This document shows, piece after piece, positions 45,617 through 54,380 of a DNA stretch of 64,000 nt. The DNA is taken from assembly GCF_001952855.1 (NCBI RefSeq), contig NZ_LPNO01000053.1, forward strand, positions 124,001 to 188,000. The letters are read 5' to 3'. Below the pieces are notes generated by a model, which worked only from the letters and a program-made list of their open reading frames with translations, had not been told where the DNA came from and did no database searches. Source of the DNA: Pseudomonas sp. ATCC PTA-122608. GTDB taxonomy: Bacteria > Pseudomonadota > Gammaproteobacteria > Pseudomonadales > Pseudomonadaceae. Numbering within the stretch: position 1 is the stretch's first letter; each line of letters opens with the position of its first letter. A program made the position numbers and the translations under genes.

Positions 45617-45637
45617 GGGTCTGTAAAACTGACCCCA
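45617..45637 (+). promoter_or_regulatory. Inverted repeat before the third acyl-CoA dehydrogenase
   Basis: GGGGTC and GACCCC are separated by nine bases, 35 bp before the ATG. It could be an operator or a leader hairpin; no regulator is assigned. Confidence 0.35.
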
Positions 45638-45671
45638 CCCGAATAACGTTTTAGTTCTCACGAGGTTTGCC

Positions 45672-47450
45672 ATGGCTGACTACAAAGCGCCGCTGCGCGA
45701 TATGCGCTTCGTCCTCAACGAAGTTTTCGAGGTCGCCAAACTCTGGGCCCAACTGCCTGCGCTGGCGGAGACCGTCGACGCCGAGACCGTTGAGGCAATC
45801 CTCGAAGAAGCCGGCAAAGTCACCTCCAAGACCGTCGCCCCGCTCAGCCGTGGCGGCGACGAAGAAGGCTGCCGCTGGGAGAATGGCGCGGTCTTCACCC
45901 CGGCCGGCTTCAAGGACGCCTACAAGACATACGCCGAAGGCGGTTGGGTAGGCGTCGGTGGTGACCCGACCTACGGCGGCATGGGCATGCCCAAGGCGGT
46001 ATCGGCCCAGGTTGAAGAGATGATCAACTCCTCGGGCCTGGCCTTTGGCCTGTACCCGATGCTGACGTCCGGCGCCTGCGTGTCGATCAACACCCACGCC
46101 AGCGAAGAACTCAAGGCCACCTACCTGCCGAATATGTATTCGGGCGTGTGGGCCGGCTCCATGTGCCTGACCGAGCCTCATGCGGGCACCGACCTCGGGA
46201 TTATTCGGACCAAGGCCGAGCCTCAGGCAGACGGTTCCTACAAGGTCAGCGGCACCAAGATCTTCATCACCGGTGGCGAGCACGACCTCACCGACAACAT
46301 CATCCACCTGGTGCTGGCCAAGCTGCCGGACGCACCCGCCGGTCCCAAGGGCATCTCGCTGTTCCTGGTGCCCAAGTTCATGGTGAATGCCGACGGCAGC
46401 CTGGGCGCGCGCAACCCGGTGACCTGTGGCTCCATCGAACACAAGATGGGCATCCAGGCTTCCGCGACGTGCGTAATGAACTTCGACGAAGCCGTGGGCT
46501 ACCTGGTGGGCGAACCGAACCGTGGCCTGGCGGCGATGTTCACCATGATGAATTACGAGCGTCTGGGTGTCGGCATCCAAGGCCTGGCTTCCGGCGAGCG
46601 CTCTTATCAGAACGCTATCGAATACGCCCGCGACCGCCTGCAAAGCCGTTCGCCAACCGGTCCAAAAGCCAAGGATAAGGCTGCCGACCCGATCATCGTC
46701 CACCCGGACGTGCGGCGCATGCTGCTGACCATGAAAGCCTCGAACGAAGGTGGCCGCGCATTCTCCACCTACGTGGCGATGCAACTCGACACCGCGAAGT
46801 TCAGCGAAGACGCCACCACCCGCAAACGTGCGGACGACCTGGTTGCCTTGCTGACCCCGGTTGCCAAGGCATTTCTGACTGACCTGGGCCTGGAAACCAC
46901 CGTGCATGGCCAGCAGATTTTCGGCGGCCACGGCTACATTCGCGAATGGGGCCAGGAGCAACTGGTGCGTGATGTGCGCATCACCCAGATCTACGAAGGC
47001 ACCAACGGCATTCAAGCCCTGGACCTGGTGGGACGCAAGATCGTCGGCAGCGGCGGGGCGTTCTATAAGTTGTTCGCCGACGAGATCCGCCATTTCACCG
47101 CCACTGCAGGCGCTGAACTGGCCGAGTTCACCAAGCCGCTGAACGCGGCGGTGGATGATCTGGACGATCTGACCGCCTGGCTGCTGGATCGCGCCAAGTC
47201 CAACCCGAATGAAATCGGTGCGGCGTCGGTGGAATACCTGCACGCGTTCGGCTACATGGCCTATGCCTACATGTGGGCCCTGATGGCCAAGGCGGCCTTG
47301 GGCAAAGAGGCTCAGGAAGATTTCTACGCCAGCAAACTGGGCACCGCGCGTTTCTACTTTGCCCGCTTGCTGCCGAGGATCGCGTCCCTCAGTGCTTCGG
47401 TAAAAGCCGGTAGCGAATCGCTGTTTTTGCTGGATGAAGCACTGTTCTAA
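45672..47450 (+). CDS. Acyl-CoA dehydrogenase, FadE type (third paralogue)
   Basis: A 592-residue member of the same group ([20 protein letters not shown]). It has MCLTEPHAGTDLG, where the Cys of the other two copies is Ala, GTKIFITGGEHDL, and QIFGGHGYIREWGQEQLVRD with YEGTNGIQALD. Matches the P. aeruginosa gene PA0508 by position. CGAGG precedes the ATG. The rsmY gene follows within 90 bp. Confidence 0.93.
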   Translation: MADYKAPLRDMRFVLNEVFEVAKLWAQLPALAETVDAETVEAILEEAGKVTSKTVAPLSRGGDEEGCRWENGAVFTPAGFKDAYKTYAEGGWVGVGGDPTYGGMGMPKAVSAQVEEMINSSGLAFGLYPMLTSGACVSINTHASEELKATYLPNMYSGVWAGSMCLTEPHAGTDLGIIRTKAEPQADGSYKVSGTKIFITGGEHDLTDNIIHLVLAKLPDAPAGPKGISLFLVPKFMVNADGSLGARNPVTCGSIEHKMGIQASATCVMNFDEAVGYLVGEPNRGLAAMFTMMNYERLGVGIQGLASGERSYQNAIEYARDRLQSRSPTGPKAKDKAADPIIVHPDVRRMLLTMKASNEGGRAFSTYVAMQLDTAKFSEDATTRKRADDLVALLTPVAKAFLTDLGLETTVHGQQIFGGHGYIREWGQEQLVRDVRITQIYEGTNGIQALDLVGRKIVGSGGAFYKLFADEIRHFTATAGAELAEFTKPLNAAVDDLDDLTAWLLDRAKSNPNEIGAASVEYLHAFGYMAYAYMWALMAKAALGKEAQEDFYASKLGTARFYFARLLPRIASLSASVKAGSESLFLLDEALF

Positions 47451-47464
47451 GGGTTTGGAGGGCG

Positions 47465-47482
47465 TGTAAGCATTCTCTTACA
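47465..47482 (+). promoter_or_regulatory. GacA upstream activating sequence
   Basis: TGTAAG-CATTCT-CTTACA is an exact match to the TGTAAG-N6-CTTACA element bound by GacA. It starts 15 bp after the acyl-CoA dehydrogenase stop. A TAATCT-type -10 follows at 47528-47533. Confidence 0.92.
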
Positions 47483-47539
47483 TGACGTGCTGCTATTCGT
47501 CCTCTATCGCCATATTGGATCCACGGATAATCTACTTCA

Positions 47540-47660
47540 CATGGACGTCGCGCAGGAAGCGCAAAGCAACAACATGGACACGTAGGATTCTGCCAGGAAG
47601 GCGGAGTGAAATGGATGTCAGGGAAACAGTCTGCAAAGCCCCGCTTCGGCGGGGTTTTCT
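47540..47660 (+). ncRNA. rsmY: Regulatory small RNA RsmY (Gac/Rsm family)
   Basis: An about 120-nt RNA with eight GGA triplets (for example ATGGAC at 47541, GCAGGAAGC at 47553, ATGGAC at 47574, CAGGAAGG at 47594, ATGGATG at 47611, CAGGGA at 47620) that sequester RsmA/RsmE translational repressors. It ends in a GCCCCGC-TTCG-GCGGGG terminator with a T run. An exact GacA site lies about 75 bp upstream of the predicted start. The GCGCAGGAAGCGCAAAG hairpin and location next to acyl-CoA dehydrogenase and LysR genes favour RsmY over RsmX or RsmZ. The start is estimated from the -10. The convergent LysR gene ends 16 bp later. Confidence 0.88.
47635..47659 (+). terminator. Terminator of rsmY
   Basis: AAGCCCCGC-TTCG-GCGGGGTTTTCTTTT: a stable tetraloop stem with T run. 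It may also stop the convergent LysR transcript. Confidence 0.9.
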
Positions 47661-47676
47661 TTTGCCTGCGAAAAAG

Positions 47677-48567
47677 TCAGACAGGCGCGTTCATCACGTC
47701 TTCCAGCAGCGTGCGCAACAATTCCAACGTTGCTTGCTGACGCTGCACATCCCGGCACACCAATCCTACTTTCAGCGGCACCCGTGGTTCGCTCAGGGGT
47801 TTCCACAGCAACGCCTTGCTGTTGTGTTCGTCCTGGGAGCGCCCGGGCAGTACTGTCGCCAGCTTGGTGTAGGGCAGGCTGTCGAGAATCCCCACCATCG
47901 TATTCAACTCTGCCTGCACTTGCGGACGACGGCCCAGGTTGGCCAGTTGGCCCTGCCAGATCTGCCGTACCTGAAACTCTTCCCCCAGCAGCAACATCGG
48001 TAACTCCGCGGCCTGCTTCAAGGAGACTTTCTTGAATTCCCGCAGCGGGTGGTCAGACGGGATGACCACCTTGAGTTCATCTTCATACAGCAGCACACCG
48101 TGCAACCCCGGCTGGCGCGGCGGCAGGTAACTGATGCCGATGTCGAGCGAGCCGTTGAGCAGCCGGCGTTCGATTTCCATACCGGTCAGTTCGTAGATCT
48201 GTACCACCAAGTGCGGCTGGGCCTTGCGCACCCGTTCGAGCATTTGCGGCACCAGGCTAGTGTGCACGGTTTGCAGCACGCCGATCGCCAGGGTACGCAA
48301 CGCCTGGCCCTTGAAGTTGCGCAGGGCTTCCACGGCTTGCTGCATGCCGTCGAGTAAGGGCAGGGCGTGGTTGTACAAGGTGTGCGCGGCGAGGGTTGGC
48401 AGCAGGCGCTTGCTGCTGCGTTCGAATAGGCTCACATCGAGGTTCTGTTCGAGCTGGCGAATCTGCTGCGACAAGGCGGGCTGGGAGATCGACAGGCGCT
48501 CTGCAGCCCGGCCCACGTGGCCTTCTTCATACACCGCGACGAAATAACGCAGTTGCTTGAAATCCAT
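47677..48567 (-). CDS. LysR family transcriptional regulator
   Basis: The 296-residue LTTR has an N-terminal winged helix (LRYFVAVYEEGHVGRAAERL, ISQPALSQQIRQLE) and a periplasmic-binding-protein-like effector domain (LAIGVLQTVHTSLVPQML, DIGISYLPPRQPGLHG), close to the CynR/CbbR group. It diverges from a class III aminotransferase gene, its most likely target. A T-N11-A palindrome overlaps its start codon, suggesting autoregulation. No clear ribosome binding site was seen. In P. aeruginosa the gene next to rsmY is also a regulator. Confidence 0.9.
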   Translation of the reverse strand: MDFKQLRYFVAVYEEGHVGRAAERLSISQPALSQQIRQLEQNLDVSLFERSSKRLLPTLAAHTLYNHALPLLDGMQQAVEALRNFKGQALRTLAIGVLQTVHTSLVPQMLERVRKAQPHLVVQIYELTGMEIERRLLNGSLDIGISYLPPRQPGLHGVLLYEDELKVVIPSDHPLREFKKVSLKQAAELPMLLLGEEFQVRQIWQGQLANLGRRPQVQAELNTMVGILDSLPYTKLATVLPGRSQDEHNSKALLWKPLSEPRVPLKVGLVCRDVQRQQATLELLRTLLEDVMNAPV

Positions 48568-48580
48568 AAGTAACGCTTAT
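48566..48580. promoter_or_regulatory. LysR-type T-N11-A palindrome at the regulator start codon
   Basis: ATAAG-TAACG-CTTAT has exact five-base arms of the LTTR box type and overlaps the start codon of the LysR gene. Confidence 0.45.
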
Positions 48581-48729
48581 CGAAAATGCTGGAAAATCGA
48601 AATGGCCGAGTGCCCCCGAGACGCCTAGTCTAGCGCCTATTCACAGGGCTTACAGGGCCGGAAAGTGCGATGAGTAGTGTTTATGTTGACGGTGTTTGCA
48701 TAGGCAGGGCAAAAAACCTCAGCCGTGGG

Positions 48730-48750
48730 TTGATCGGTAATACCGACCAA
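48730..48750. promoter_or_regulatory. 21-bp palindrome before the aminotransferase gene
   Basis: TTG-N-TCGGTA-A-TACCGA-N-CAA is symmetrical at nine of ten positions. It ends 26 bp before the ATG, in the position of an operator. The binding protein is not identified. Confidence 0.55.
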
Positions 48751-48776
48751 GGTGCGATTGCCAGCGGGGTTTATCC

Positions 48777-50057
48777 ATGAACCTGTTCAACCTGCGTCGC
48801 CCGGTCCCCAGCCTTGATGATCTGATCTTCGATGCGAAAACTCCGACACTGCGAGACGACCTTTCCAGCAACTGCCTGATGCCCAGCGTGACGCGTCCGC
48901 CCCAGGTGTTTGTACGCGGCCAGGGTTCCTGGCTATGGGACAGCGAAGACCGCGCCTATCTCGACTTCAGCCAGGGTGGCGGCGCCAACAGCTTGGGCCA
49001 TAGCCCGCAGGTACTGACCCAGGCGTTGGCCGATCAGGCCCAATCACTGATCAACCCCGGCCACGGCCTGCACAACCGCGTTCAACTGAACCTCGCCGAT
49101 CGCCTATGCCACCGCACCGGCAGCGACCAGGCGTACCTGCTCAACAGCGGCGCTGAAGCCTGCGAAGCGGCGATCAAGCTGGCGCGCAAATGGGGCCAAC
49201 TGCACCGCGGTGGCGCCTATCGCATCATCACCGCCAGCAACGGTTGCCATGGCCGCAGCTTTGCGGCGATGTCGGCATCGGCCGCTGCCAGTGAAAACCG
49301 TTTTGAGCCGCAATTGCCGGGATTCAGTCATGTGCCGTTCAACGACCTGCCTGCATTACATGCAGCCGTCGACGCACAGACCGTGGCAATCATGCTGGAA
49401 CCGATCCAGAACGATGCGGGTGTCATCCCTGCGACCGAGCACTATCTCAAGGGTGTCGAACGCCTGTGCCGCGAGCTGGGCATCCTGTTGATCCTCGACG
49501 AAGTGCAAACCGGCACTGGGCGCTGTGGCACCTTGCTCGCCGAACAGCACTATGGCGTACGCGCCGACATTATCTGCCTGGGCAAGGGCTTGGGTGGAGG
49601 TGTGCCGCTGGCGGCGTTGCTTGCGCGGGGCAAGGCGTGCTGTTTCGAACTCGGTGAGCTAGAAGGCACCCACCACGGCAATGCGCTGATGGCATCTGCT
49701 GGCGTAGCGGTGCTCGATACGGTGTTGAACCACGGATTTCTTGAACACATCTGCGAGGTCGGCGCGTACATGGGCGATGGATTGGCCCGCCTGGCTCATC
49801 GTTATGGTCAGGGCGAGCTACGTGGCCAGGGCCTGCTTTGGGGCCTGAGCCTGTCGGAAGATTCGGCAGATGCGGTGGTAAAGGCAGCGCTGAGTGAAGG
49901 ACTGATCCTGAGCGCGCCGCAACCCGACTGCCTGCGCTTCACTCCGGCGCTCACCTTGAGCAAAAGCAACACCGACGAAATGCTCCTGCGCCTGGCGCGA
50001 GCGTTCTCCCGAGTGCGTACCGCACAGCTGCAATGCCGCAAGGGCATTGCCGTTTAA
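48777..50057 (+). CDS. Class III PLP-dependent aminotransferase
   Basis: The 426-residue fold-type I aminotransferase is close to acetylornithine/GABA types. Visible are LNSGAEACEAAIKLARKWG, the NGCHGRSFAAM block, the PLP aspartate in LILDEVQTGTGRCG and the PLP lysine in CLGKGLGGGVPLAAL. Substrate cannot be told. By position it matches P. aeruginosa PA0530. Divergent from a LysR regulator; a terminator follows. Confidence 0.9.
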   Translation: MNLFNLRRPVPSLDDLIFDAKTPTLRDDLSSNCLMPSVTRPPQVFVRGQGSWLWDSEDRAYLDFSQGGGANSLGHSPQVLTQALADQAQSLINPGHGLHNRVQLNLADRLCHRTGSDQAYLLNSGAEACEAAIKLARKWGQLHRGGAYRIITASNGCHGRSFAAMSASAAASENRFEPQLPGFSHVPFNDLPALHAAVDAQTVAIMLEPIQNDAGVIPATEHYLKGVERLCRELGILLILDEVQTGTGRCGTLLAEQHYGVRADIICLGKGLGGGVPLAALLARGKACCFELGELEGTHHGNALMASAGVAVLDTVLNHGFLEHICEVGAYMGDGLARLAHRYGQGELRGQGLLWGLSLSEDSADAVVKAALSEGLILSAPQPDCLRFTPALTLSKSNTDEMLLRLARAFSRVRTAQLQCRKGIAV

Positions 50058-50092
50058 CCCCTTATTTCCTGAACCGTCTCGCGGTATACGCG

Positions 50093-50133
50093 GCGCCTCC
50101 AGCCTGATTCTTTTGGCTGGGGGCGTTTTTTTT
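50093..50133 (+). terminator. Rho-independent terminator after the aminotransferase
   Basis: CGCCTCCAGCC/GGCTGGGGGCG stem with a ten-base loop and a run of eight T residues. Confidence 0.92.
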
Positions 50134-50255
50134 CTGCGTAATTTTTGGATTGAAAAGGGTGCTTGAGCATCGTTGGGAAAAATGGCCTTTTAGCGGACGT
50201 CGGCAAGGACTGCCGATTGGGCGTGGAGTTTTTCTTTACGTCCCATTTTTAATCT

Positions 50256-50272
50256 ATACCACTGGGTGGTAT
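50256..50272. promoter_or_regulatory. Palindromic operator of the toxin-antitoxin operon
   Basis: ATACCAC-TGG-GTGGTAT, exact seven-base arms, 21 bp before the toxin ATG. A site in this place is typical for binding by the HTH antitoxin. Confidence 0.7.
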
Positions 50273-50292
50273 GTTTATGGAGATGGATATCC

Positions 50293-50658
50293 ATGAGGCT
50301 AAGGTTGTTCAAAACCCGGTATTTTGCGAATTCGGCTAGCAAGGCCTGGATTTGCGATTCGGAGCTGAAGGAGGCGTTTGGCGAGTTGCTCAGAGGGCAA
50401 GCGGATAATCTCGGAGGAGGTGTTTGGAAAAAACGCCTGAACCAAAACAGGCATCGCTCCATTGTCCTGGCCAAGGGCAGGCATTACTGGGTTTATCATT
50501 CTCTTTTTGACAAGCAGAAACAAAGCAATATCAGCCAGAAGGAACTCGTCAATTTGCGGCTGCTGGCCAAAGTCTACGAAGAATTAAACGAAGCACAGGT
50601 TCAACACCTTCTGGATGTCAGGGAGTTTGTGGAGATACATCATGACCAAAAAATATGA
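50293..50658 (+). CDS. RelE-like toxin (Pfam PF06296 type)
   Basis: The 121-residue protein has the pattern of the PF06296 RelE-like toxins: RLFKTRYFANSASKAWICD, then LGGGVWKKRLNQNRHRSIVL, GRHYWVYHSLFDK and a C-terminal NLRLLAKVYEEL. Likely an mRNA interferase. ATG 50293 with GGAG upstream; a frame reaching 50266 includes the operator and was not used. It overlaps the antitoxin by 17 bases. GC is lower than around it, which suggests acquisition. Confidence 0.85.
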   Translation: MRLRLFKTRYFANSASKAWICDSELKEAFGELLRGQADNLGGGVWKKRLNQNRHRSIVLAKGRHYWVYHSLFDKQKQSNISQKELVNLRLLAKVYEELNEAQVQHLLDVREFVEIHHDQKI

Positions 50659-50962
50659 AACGGAAGTGCTTGAGTCCATCCACCAATCTGCTCAAGCGCT
50701 ATATGCAATAGGTGCCATCAGCAAAACCACTCTACGTGAGTTCGATGAGGCATGTCTTGCTTCGGTCCCAGCGCAAATTCAGGCCGAGCAAATCAAACAA
50801 CTACGCGAGCGAAGCCACGTCAGCCAACCTGTATTTGCCCGTTACTTGAACACCAGCGCCTCCACGGTGAAGCAATGGGAGTCAGGTGAGAAGCGGCCCA
50901 GCGGCATGGCGCTCAAGCTGTTGAGCATCGTGCAGAAGCATGGTTTGGAAATTCTGGCCTGA
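50642..50962 (+). CDS. XRE/HigA-type antitoxin
   Basis: The 106-residue protein has a C-terminal helix-turn-helix (IKQLRERSHVSQPVFARYLN, STVKQWESGEKRPSGMALKL), like NadS/HigA antitoxins. It likely neutralises the upstream toxin and represses the pair at the 50256 palindrome. ATG 50642 lies inside the toxin end. The order toxin first, antitoxin second is that of higBA. Confidence 0.88.
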   Translation: MTKKYETEVLESIHQSAQALYAIGAISKTTLREFDEACLASVPAQIQAEQIKQLRERSHVSQPVFARYLNTSASTVKQWESGEKRPSGMALKLLSIVQKHGLEILA

Positions 50963-51058
50963 AGATGGCCCGGTGCCAGATCCCACTGAACCCTTACCAA
51001 CGGCCAAGGTCGATTAGCTTGTACGGCTCACACGAGCCGATTTTCTGGAGCTGAACCC

Positions 51059-51217
51059 ATGGATATCATTCGCATCATCATCGCCATTCTGTTGCCGCCA
51101 CTGGGTGTGTTCCTGCAAGTAGGTTTCGCCGGCGCGTTCTGGCTGAACATCCTGCTGACCTTGTGCGGCTACATCCCTGGCATCGTGCACGCGGTGTATA
51201 TCATCGCCAAACGTTAA
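51059..51217 (+). CDS. YqaE/Pmp3 family membrane protein
   Basis: A 52-residue protein with two membrane helices and the Pmp3 signature: IIIAILLPPLGVFLQVG followed by FWLNILLTLCGYIPGIVHAVYI. The family affects membrane potential and salt tolerance. GGAG lies eight bases before the ATG. Its stop is six bases from the convergent pqqE end, with no terminator between. Confidence 0.9.
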   Translation: MDIIRIIIAILLPPLGVFLQVGFAGAFWLNILLTLCGYIPGIVHAVYIIAKR

Positions 51218-51223
51218 CGGGCC

Positions 51224-52384
51224 TCAGCCTTTCGCGATCAGCCGTGAATTGCGCTCATTGCGAAAGGCCAGTTGCTCGATGGTCTGGATGGCGTGCTCCG
51301 CTTCTTCACGGGCCTGAAGGATCAGCCCGTGGTGCTCCGATTTGCTGCACACAGGGTCCGCATTGCTGGCATCCCCGGTCAGCATGAACGCCTGGCAGCG
51401 GCAGCCGCCGAAGTCCTTTTCCTTCTCATCGCATGAACGGCACGGATCGGGCATCCAGTCGTAGCCGCGGAAGCGGTTGAAGCCGAACGAGTCGTACCAG
51501 ATGTGTTGCATGCTGTGGTCGCGCACGTTGGGAAATTGCACCGGCATTTGTCGGGCTCCGTGGCACGGCAGTGCAGTACCGTCCGGCGTTACCGTCAGAA
51601 AGATGCTGCCCCAGCCATTCATGCAGGCTTTCGGGCGTTCCTCGTAGTAATCCGGCGTGACGAAGATCAGCTTGCACGGGTGGCCTTCGGCTTCGAGTTT
51701 GGCGCGGTATTCGTTGGTGATGCGTTCGGCGCGCACCAGCTGTTCCTGGGTCGGCAACAGGCCGACCCGATTGAGCTGGGCCCAGCCATAGAACTGGCAG
51801 GTGGCAAGCTCGACAAAGTCCGCCTCCAGCGCAATGCACAGCTCAATGATGCGGTCGATCTTGTCGATATTGTGCCGATGGGTGACGAAGTTCAGCACCA
51901 TCGGGTAGCCGTGGGCTTTCACCGCCCGGGCCATTTCCAGTTTTTGCGCGAAGGCTTTTTTCGAGCCGGCCAGCAGGTTGTTCACTTGCTCGTCGCTGGC
52001 TTGGAAGCTGATCTGGATATGGTCCAGGCCAGCCTTCTTGAAGTCGCTGATCTTCTGCTCGGTGAGGCCGATGCCTGAAGTGATCAGGTTGGTGTAGAAG
52101 CCCAACTTGCGCGCCTCGGCGATCAGTTCGGCGAGGTCCTGGCGCACCAGCGGTTCACCACCGGAAAAACCCAGTTGCGCGGCGCCCATTTCCCGGGCTT
52201 CGCGAAATACCTTGATCCACTGTTCGGTGCTCAGCTCCTTGCCCTGCTCGGCGAAATCCAGCGGATTGGAGCAATACGGGCATTGCAGCGGGCAGCGATA
52301 CGTCAGCTCGGCCAGCAACCATAGCGGCAGGCCGATCTCCGGTTTCGGTGGCAGGTCAGGCAAGTTCGATCCAGTGCTGAGCAC
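51224..52384 (-). CDS. pqqE: PqqA peptide cyclase (radical SAM)
   Basis: Links Glu and Tyr of the PqqA peptide by a carbon-carbon bond, the first PQQ step. It has 386 residues. The radical SAM cluster is CPLQCPYC; further cysteines in the C-terminal SPASM region ([23 protein letters not shown]) hold auxiliary clusters. GTG 52384 overlaps the pqqD end and gives a normal length; TTG 52363 is an alternative, and an upstream frame to 52459 is just the pqqD region. Confidence 0.95.
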   Translation of the reverse strand: MLSTGSNLPDLPPKPEIGLPLWLLAELTYRCPLQCPYCSNPLDFAEQGKELSTEQWIKVFREAREMGAAQLGFSGGEPLVRQDLAELIAEARKLGFYTNLITSGIGLTEQKISDFKKAGLDHIQISFQASDEQVNNLLAGSKKAFAQKLEMARAVKAHGYPMVLNFVTHRHNIDKIDRIIELCIALEADFVELATCQFYGWAQLNRVGLLPTQEQLVRAERITNEYRAKLEAEGHPCKLIFVTPDYYEERPKACMNGWGSIFLTVTPDGTALPCHGARQMPVQFPNVRDHSMQHIWYDSFGFNRFRGYDWMPDPCRSCDEKEKDFGGCRCQAFMLTGDASNADPVCSKSEHHGLILQAREEAEHAIQTIEQLAFRNERNSRLIAKG

Positions 52385-52631
52385 GGGCAACCTCCATGAA
52401 TTGCTCGATGTCTTCACCGAGCTCGGGCACGCCAGGGAATTGCTTGTCCAGCTCGGCAATGATCGCGCTTACATCGCGCTCGCCATCGATCAAGCCACCG
52501 ATCAGCGCGGCGCTGTCGTTTAGCTTGATCATGCCTTCCGGGTACAGCAACACATGGCCTTTTTGCGCCGGTTCGTACTGGAAGCGATAGCCCTGGCGCC
52601 AGGTCGGTTTTTTGCTGCGATCGAAGCTCAT
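52356..52631 (-). CDS. pqqD: PQQ biosynthesis peptide chaperone
   Basis: A 91-residue RRE-type carrier that presents PqqA to PqqE. Shows [20 protein letters not shown] and [15 protein letters not shown]. Overlaps the pqqC stop (ATGA) and the pqqE start by 29 bases. Confidence 0.96.
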   Translation of the reverse strand: MSFDRSKKPTWRQGYRFQYEPAQKGHVLLYPEGMIKLNDSAALIGGLIDGERDVSAIIAELDKQFPGVPELGEDIEQFMEVARAQHWIELA

Positions 52632-53380
52632 AGGGTGATCCCCTTATGCCATACACGCTGATCAGTCACGCTGTGATACGGCGGGCGTTTCAGTTCGTAA
52701 GCCATGCTCATGGCATCAAGCATGCTCCAGAGAATGTCCAGTTTGAACTGGAGAATTTCCAGCATGCGCTCCTGGCCTTCGCGGGTGGTGTAGTGCTGCA
52801 AGGTGATTGCCAGACCGTGCTCCACATCCCGGCGAGCCTGGCCCAGACGGGTGCGGAAATACTCGTAGCCTGCCGGGTCGATCCACGGGTAGTGCTGGGG
52901 CCAGCTGTCGAGGCGCGACTGGTGGATCTGTGGGGCGAACAATTCGGTCAGGGAACTGCTGGCAGCTTCTTGCCAACTGGCGCGACGGGCGAAGTTGACG
53001 TAGGCGTCTACCGCAAATCGTACGCCGGGCAGTACCAATTCCTGGGAGCGCAGTTGATCCGGGTCCAGGCCGACTGCCTGGCCCAGGCGCAGCCAGGCTT
53101 CAATGCCGCCGTCTTCGCCGGGGGCGCCGTCGTGATCCAGCAGGCGCTGGATCCACTCACGACGAATCTCCCGGTCCGGGCAGTTGGCCAGGATCGCGGC
53201 GTCCTTGAGGGGAATGTTCACCTGATAATAAAAACGGTTGGCGACCCAACCCTGGATCTGCTCGCGGGTGGCGCGGCCTTCATACATCGCCACGTGATAC
53301 GGGTGATGAATATGGTAGAACGCGCCCTTGGCCCTCAGGGCCTGTTCAAACTCGGCAGTGGTCAGCGGTGTGTCAGTCAT
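52628..53380 (-). CDS. pqqC: Pyrroloquinoline-quinone synthase
   Basis: Oxidase closing the final ring of PQQ, 250 residues. Highly conserved blocks are [20 protein letters not shown] and [23 protein letters not shown] 53380 is preferred; a GTG three codons earlier is possible. Confidence 0.97.
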   Translation of the reverse strand: MTDTPLTTAEFEQALRAKGAFYHIHHPYHVAMYEGRATREQIQGWVANRFYYQVNIPLKDAAILANCPDREIRREWIQRLLDHDGAPGEDGGIEAWLRLGQAVGLDPDQLRSQELVLPGVRFAVDAYVNFARRASWQEAASSSLTELFAPQIHQSRLDSWPQHYPWIDPAGYEYFRTRLGQARRDVEHGLAITLQHYTTREGQERMLEILQFKLDILWSMLDAMSMAYELKRPPYHSVTDQRVWHKGITL

Positions 53381-53391
53381 TTGGCTCACTC

Positions 53392-54303
53392 CTACAATTC
53401 AATGCTCATGCCGTCGTACGCCACTTCCACATTGCGTCGCAGCAGTTCGGCTCGCTCGGGCGAGTCCTCATCCAGGATCGGGTTGGTGTTGTTGATGTGG
53501 ATAAGCACCTTGCGCTGCTTGGGCAACTGCTCCAGCACTTCCAGCATGCCGCCGGGGCCGTTTTGCGCAAGGTGGCCCATCTCGCGACCGGTACGGGTGC
53601 CGACGCCACGGCGCTGCATTTCGTCGTCATCCCACATCGTGCCGTCCACCAGCAGGCAATCGCTGCCGGCCATGATCTCCAGCAACGGCCCGTCGACCTT
53701 GCCCAGGCCCGGCGCATAGAACAGCTTGCCGCCGGTGCGCAGGTCTTCGACGATCAGGCCGATGTTGTCGCCCGGGTGTGGGTCGAATCGGTGAGGCGAG
53801 TAGGGCGGCGCCGCGCTGCGCAGGGGTAGCGGTGTGAAACGCAGGTTAGGGCAGGCGGGAATGGTGAAGCTGGCGTCCAGCTCGATGCGGTTCCAGGCAA
53901 GGCCGCCATTCCAGTGGGTCAGCATGGTGAACAGCGGGAAGCCGGTGCTCAGGTCCTCATGGACCATGTCGGTGCACCACACCTGGTGCGGGCAGCCTTC
54001 GCGCAGGCTGAGCAGGCCGGTGGTGTGGTCGATCTGGCTGTCCATCAGGATGATCGCGCTGATACCGGTGTCCCGCAGGGCGCGACCGGGTTGCATCGGG
54101 GCGAACCCTTGAAGTTGGGCGCGGATGTCTGGCGAAGCGTTGCACAGCACCCAGTTCACGCCGTCATCGGAAATCGCGATGGACGACTGGGTACGCGCCT
54201 CGGCCCGCAGGCTACCGTCGCGAAAACCTGCGCAGTTCACGCAGTTGCAGTTCCATTGCGGGAAACCACCGCCCGCGGCGGAACCTAGAATCTGGACAAA
54301 CAT
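53392..54303 (-). CDS. pqqB: PQQ biosynthesis protein PqqB
   Basis: A metallo-beta-lactamase-fold protein of 303 residues, thought to hydroxylate the PQQ precursor. The opening [19 protein letters not shown] and the histidine ladder ([11 protein letters not shown], later LIHINNTNP) are typical. ATG 54303 chosen from the family start MFVQ. The stop lies 11 bp before pqqC. Confidence 0.96.
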   Translation of the reverse strand: MFVQILGSAAGGGFPQWNCNCVNCAGFRDGSLRAEARTQSSIAISDDGVNWVLCNASPDIRAQLQGFAPMQPGRALRDTGISAIILMDSQIDHTTGLLSLREGCPHQVWCTDMVHEDLSTGFPLFTMLTHWNGGLAWNRIELDASFTIPACPNLRFTPLPLRSAAPPYSPHRFDPHPGDNIGLIVEDLRTGGKLFYAPGLGKVDGPLLEIMAGSDCLLVDGTMWDDDEMQRRGVGTRTGREMGHLAQNGPGGMLEVLEQLPKQRKVLIHINNTNPILDEDSPERAELLRRNVEVAYDGMSIEL

Positions 54304-54332
54304 GGCCGCTCCACTACACATAACTCAAAAAT

Positions 54333-54360
54333 AAAAACGCCCCGGGCGAGCCGAGGCGTT
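54333..54360 (-). terminator. Attenuator between pqqA and pqqB
   Basis: On the minus strand AACGCC-CGG pairs with CCG-GGCGTT around a short loop and is followed by TTTTTA. Partial termination here would give more pqqA than pqqBCDE mRNA. Confidence 0.85.
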
Positions 54361-54380
54361 GCATTGCGATACAAAGCCAA

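Noticed and set aside
47482-48003. Plus-strand frame across rsmY
   Set aside because: It spans an RNA gene with its terminator and then reads the LysR gene backwards.
51163-51387. Plus-strand frame across the end of the Pmp3 gene and pqqE
   Set aside because: It reads the Pmp3 gene out of frame and pqqE in reverse; no support.
52385-52459. Upstream extension of pqqE
   Set aside because: The added residues are the out-of-frame reading of pqqD and do not resemble any PqqE N-terminus.
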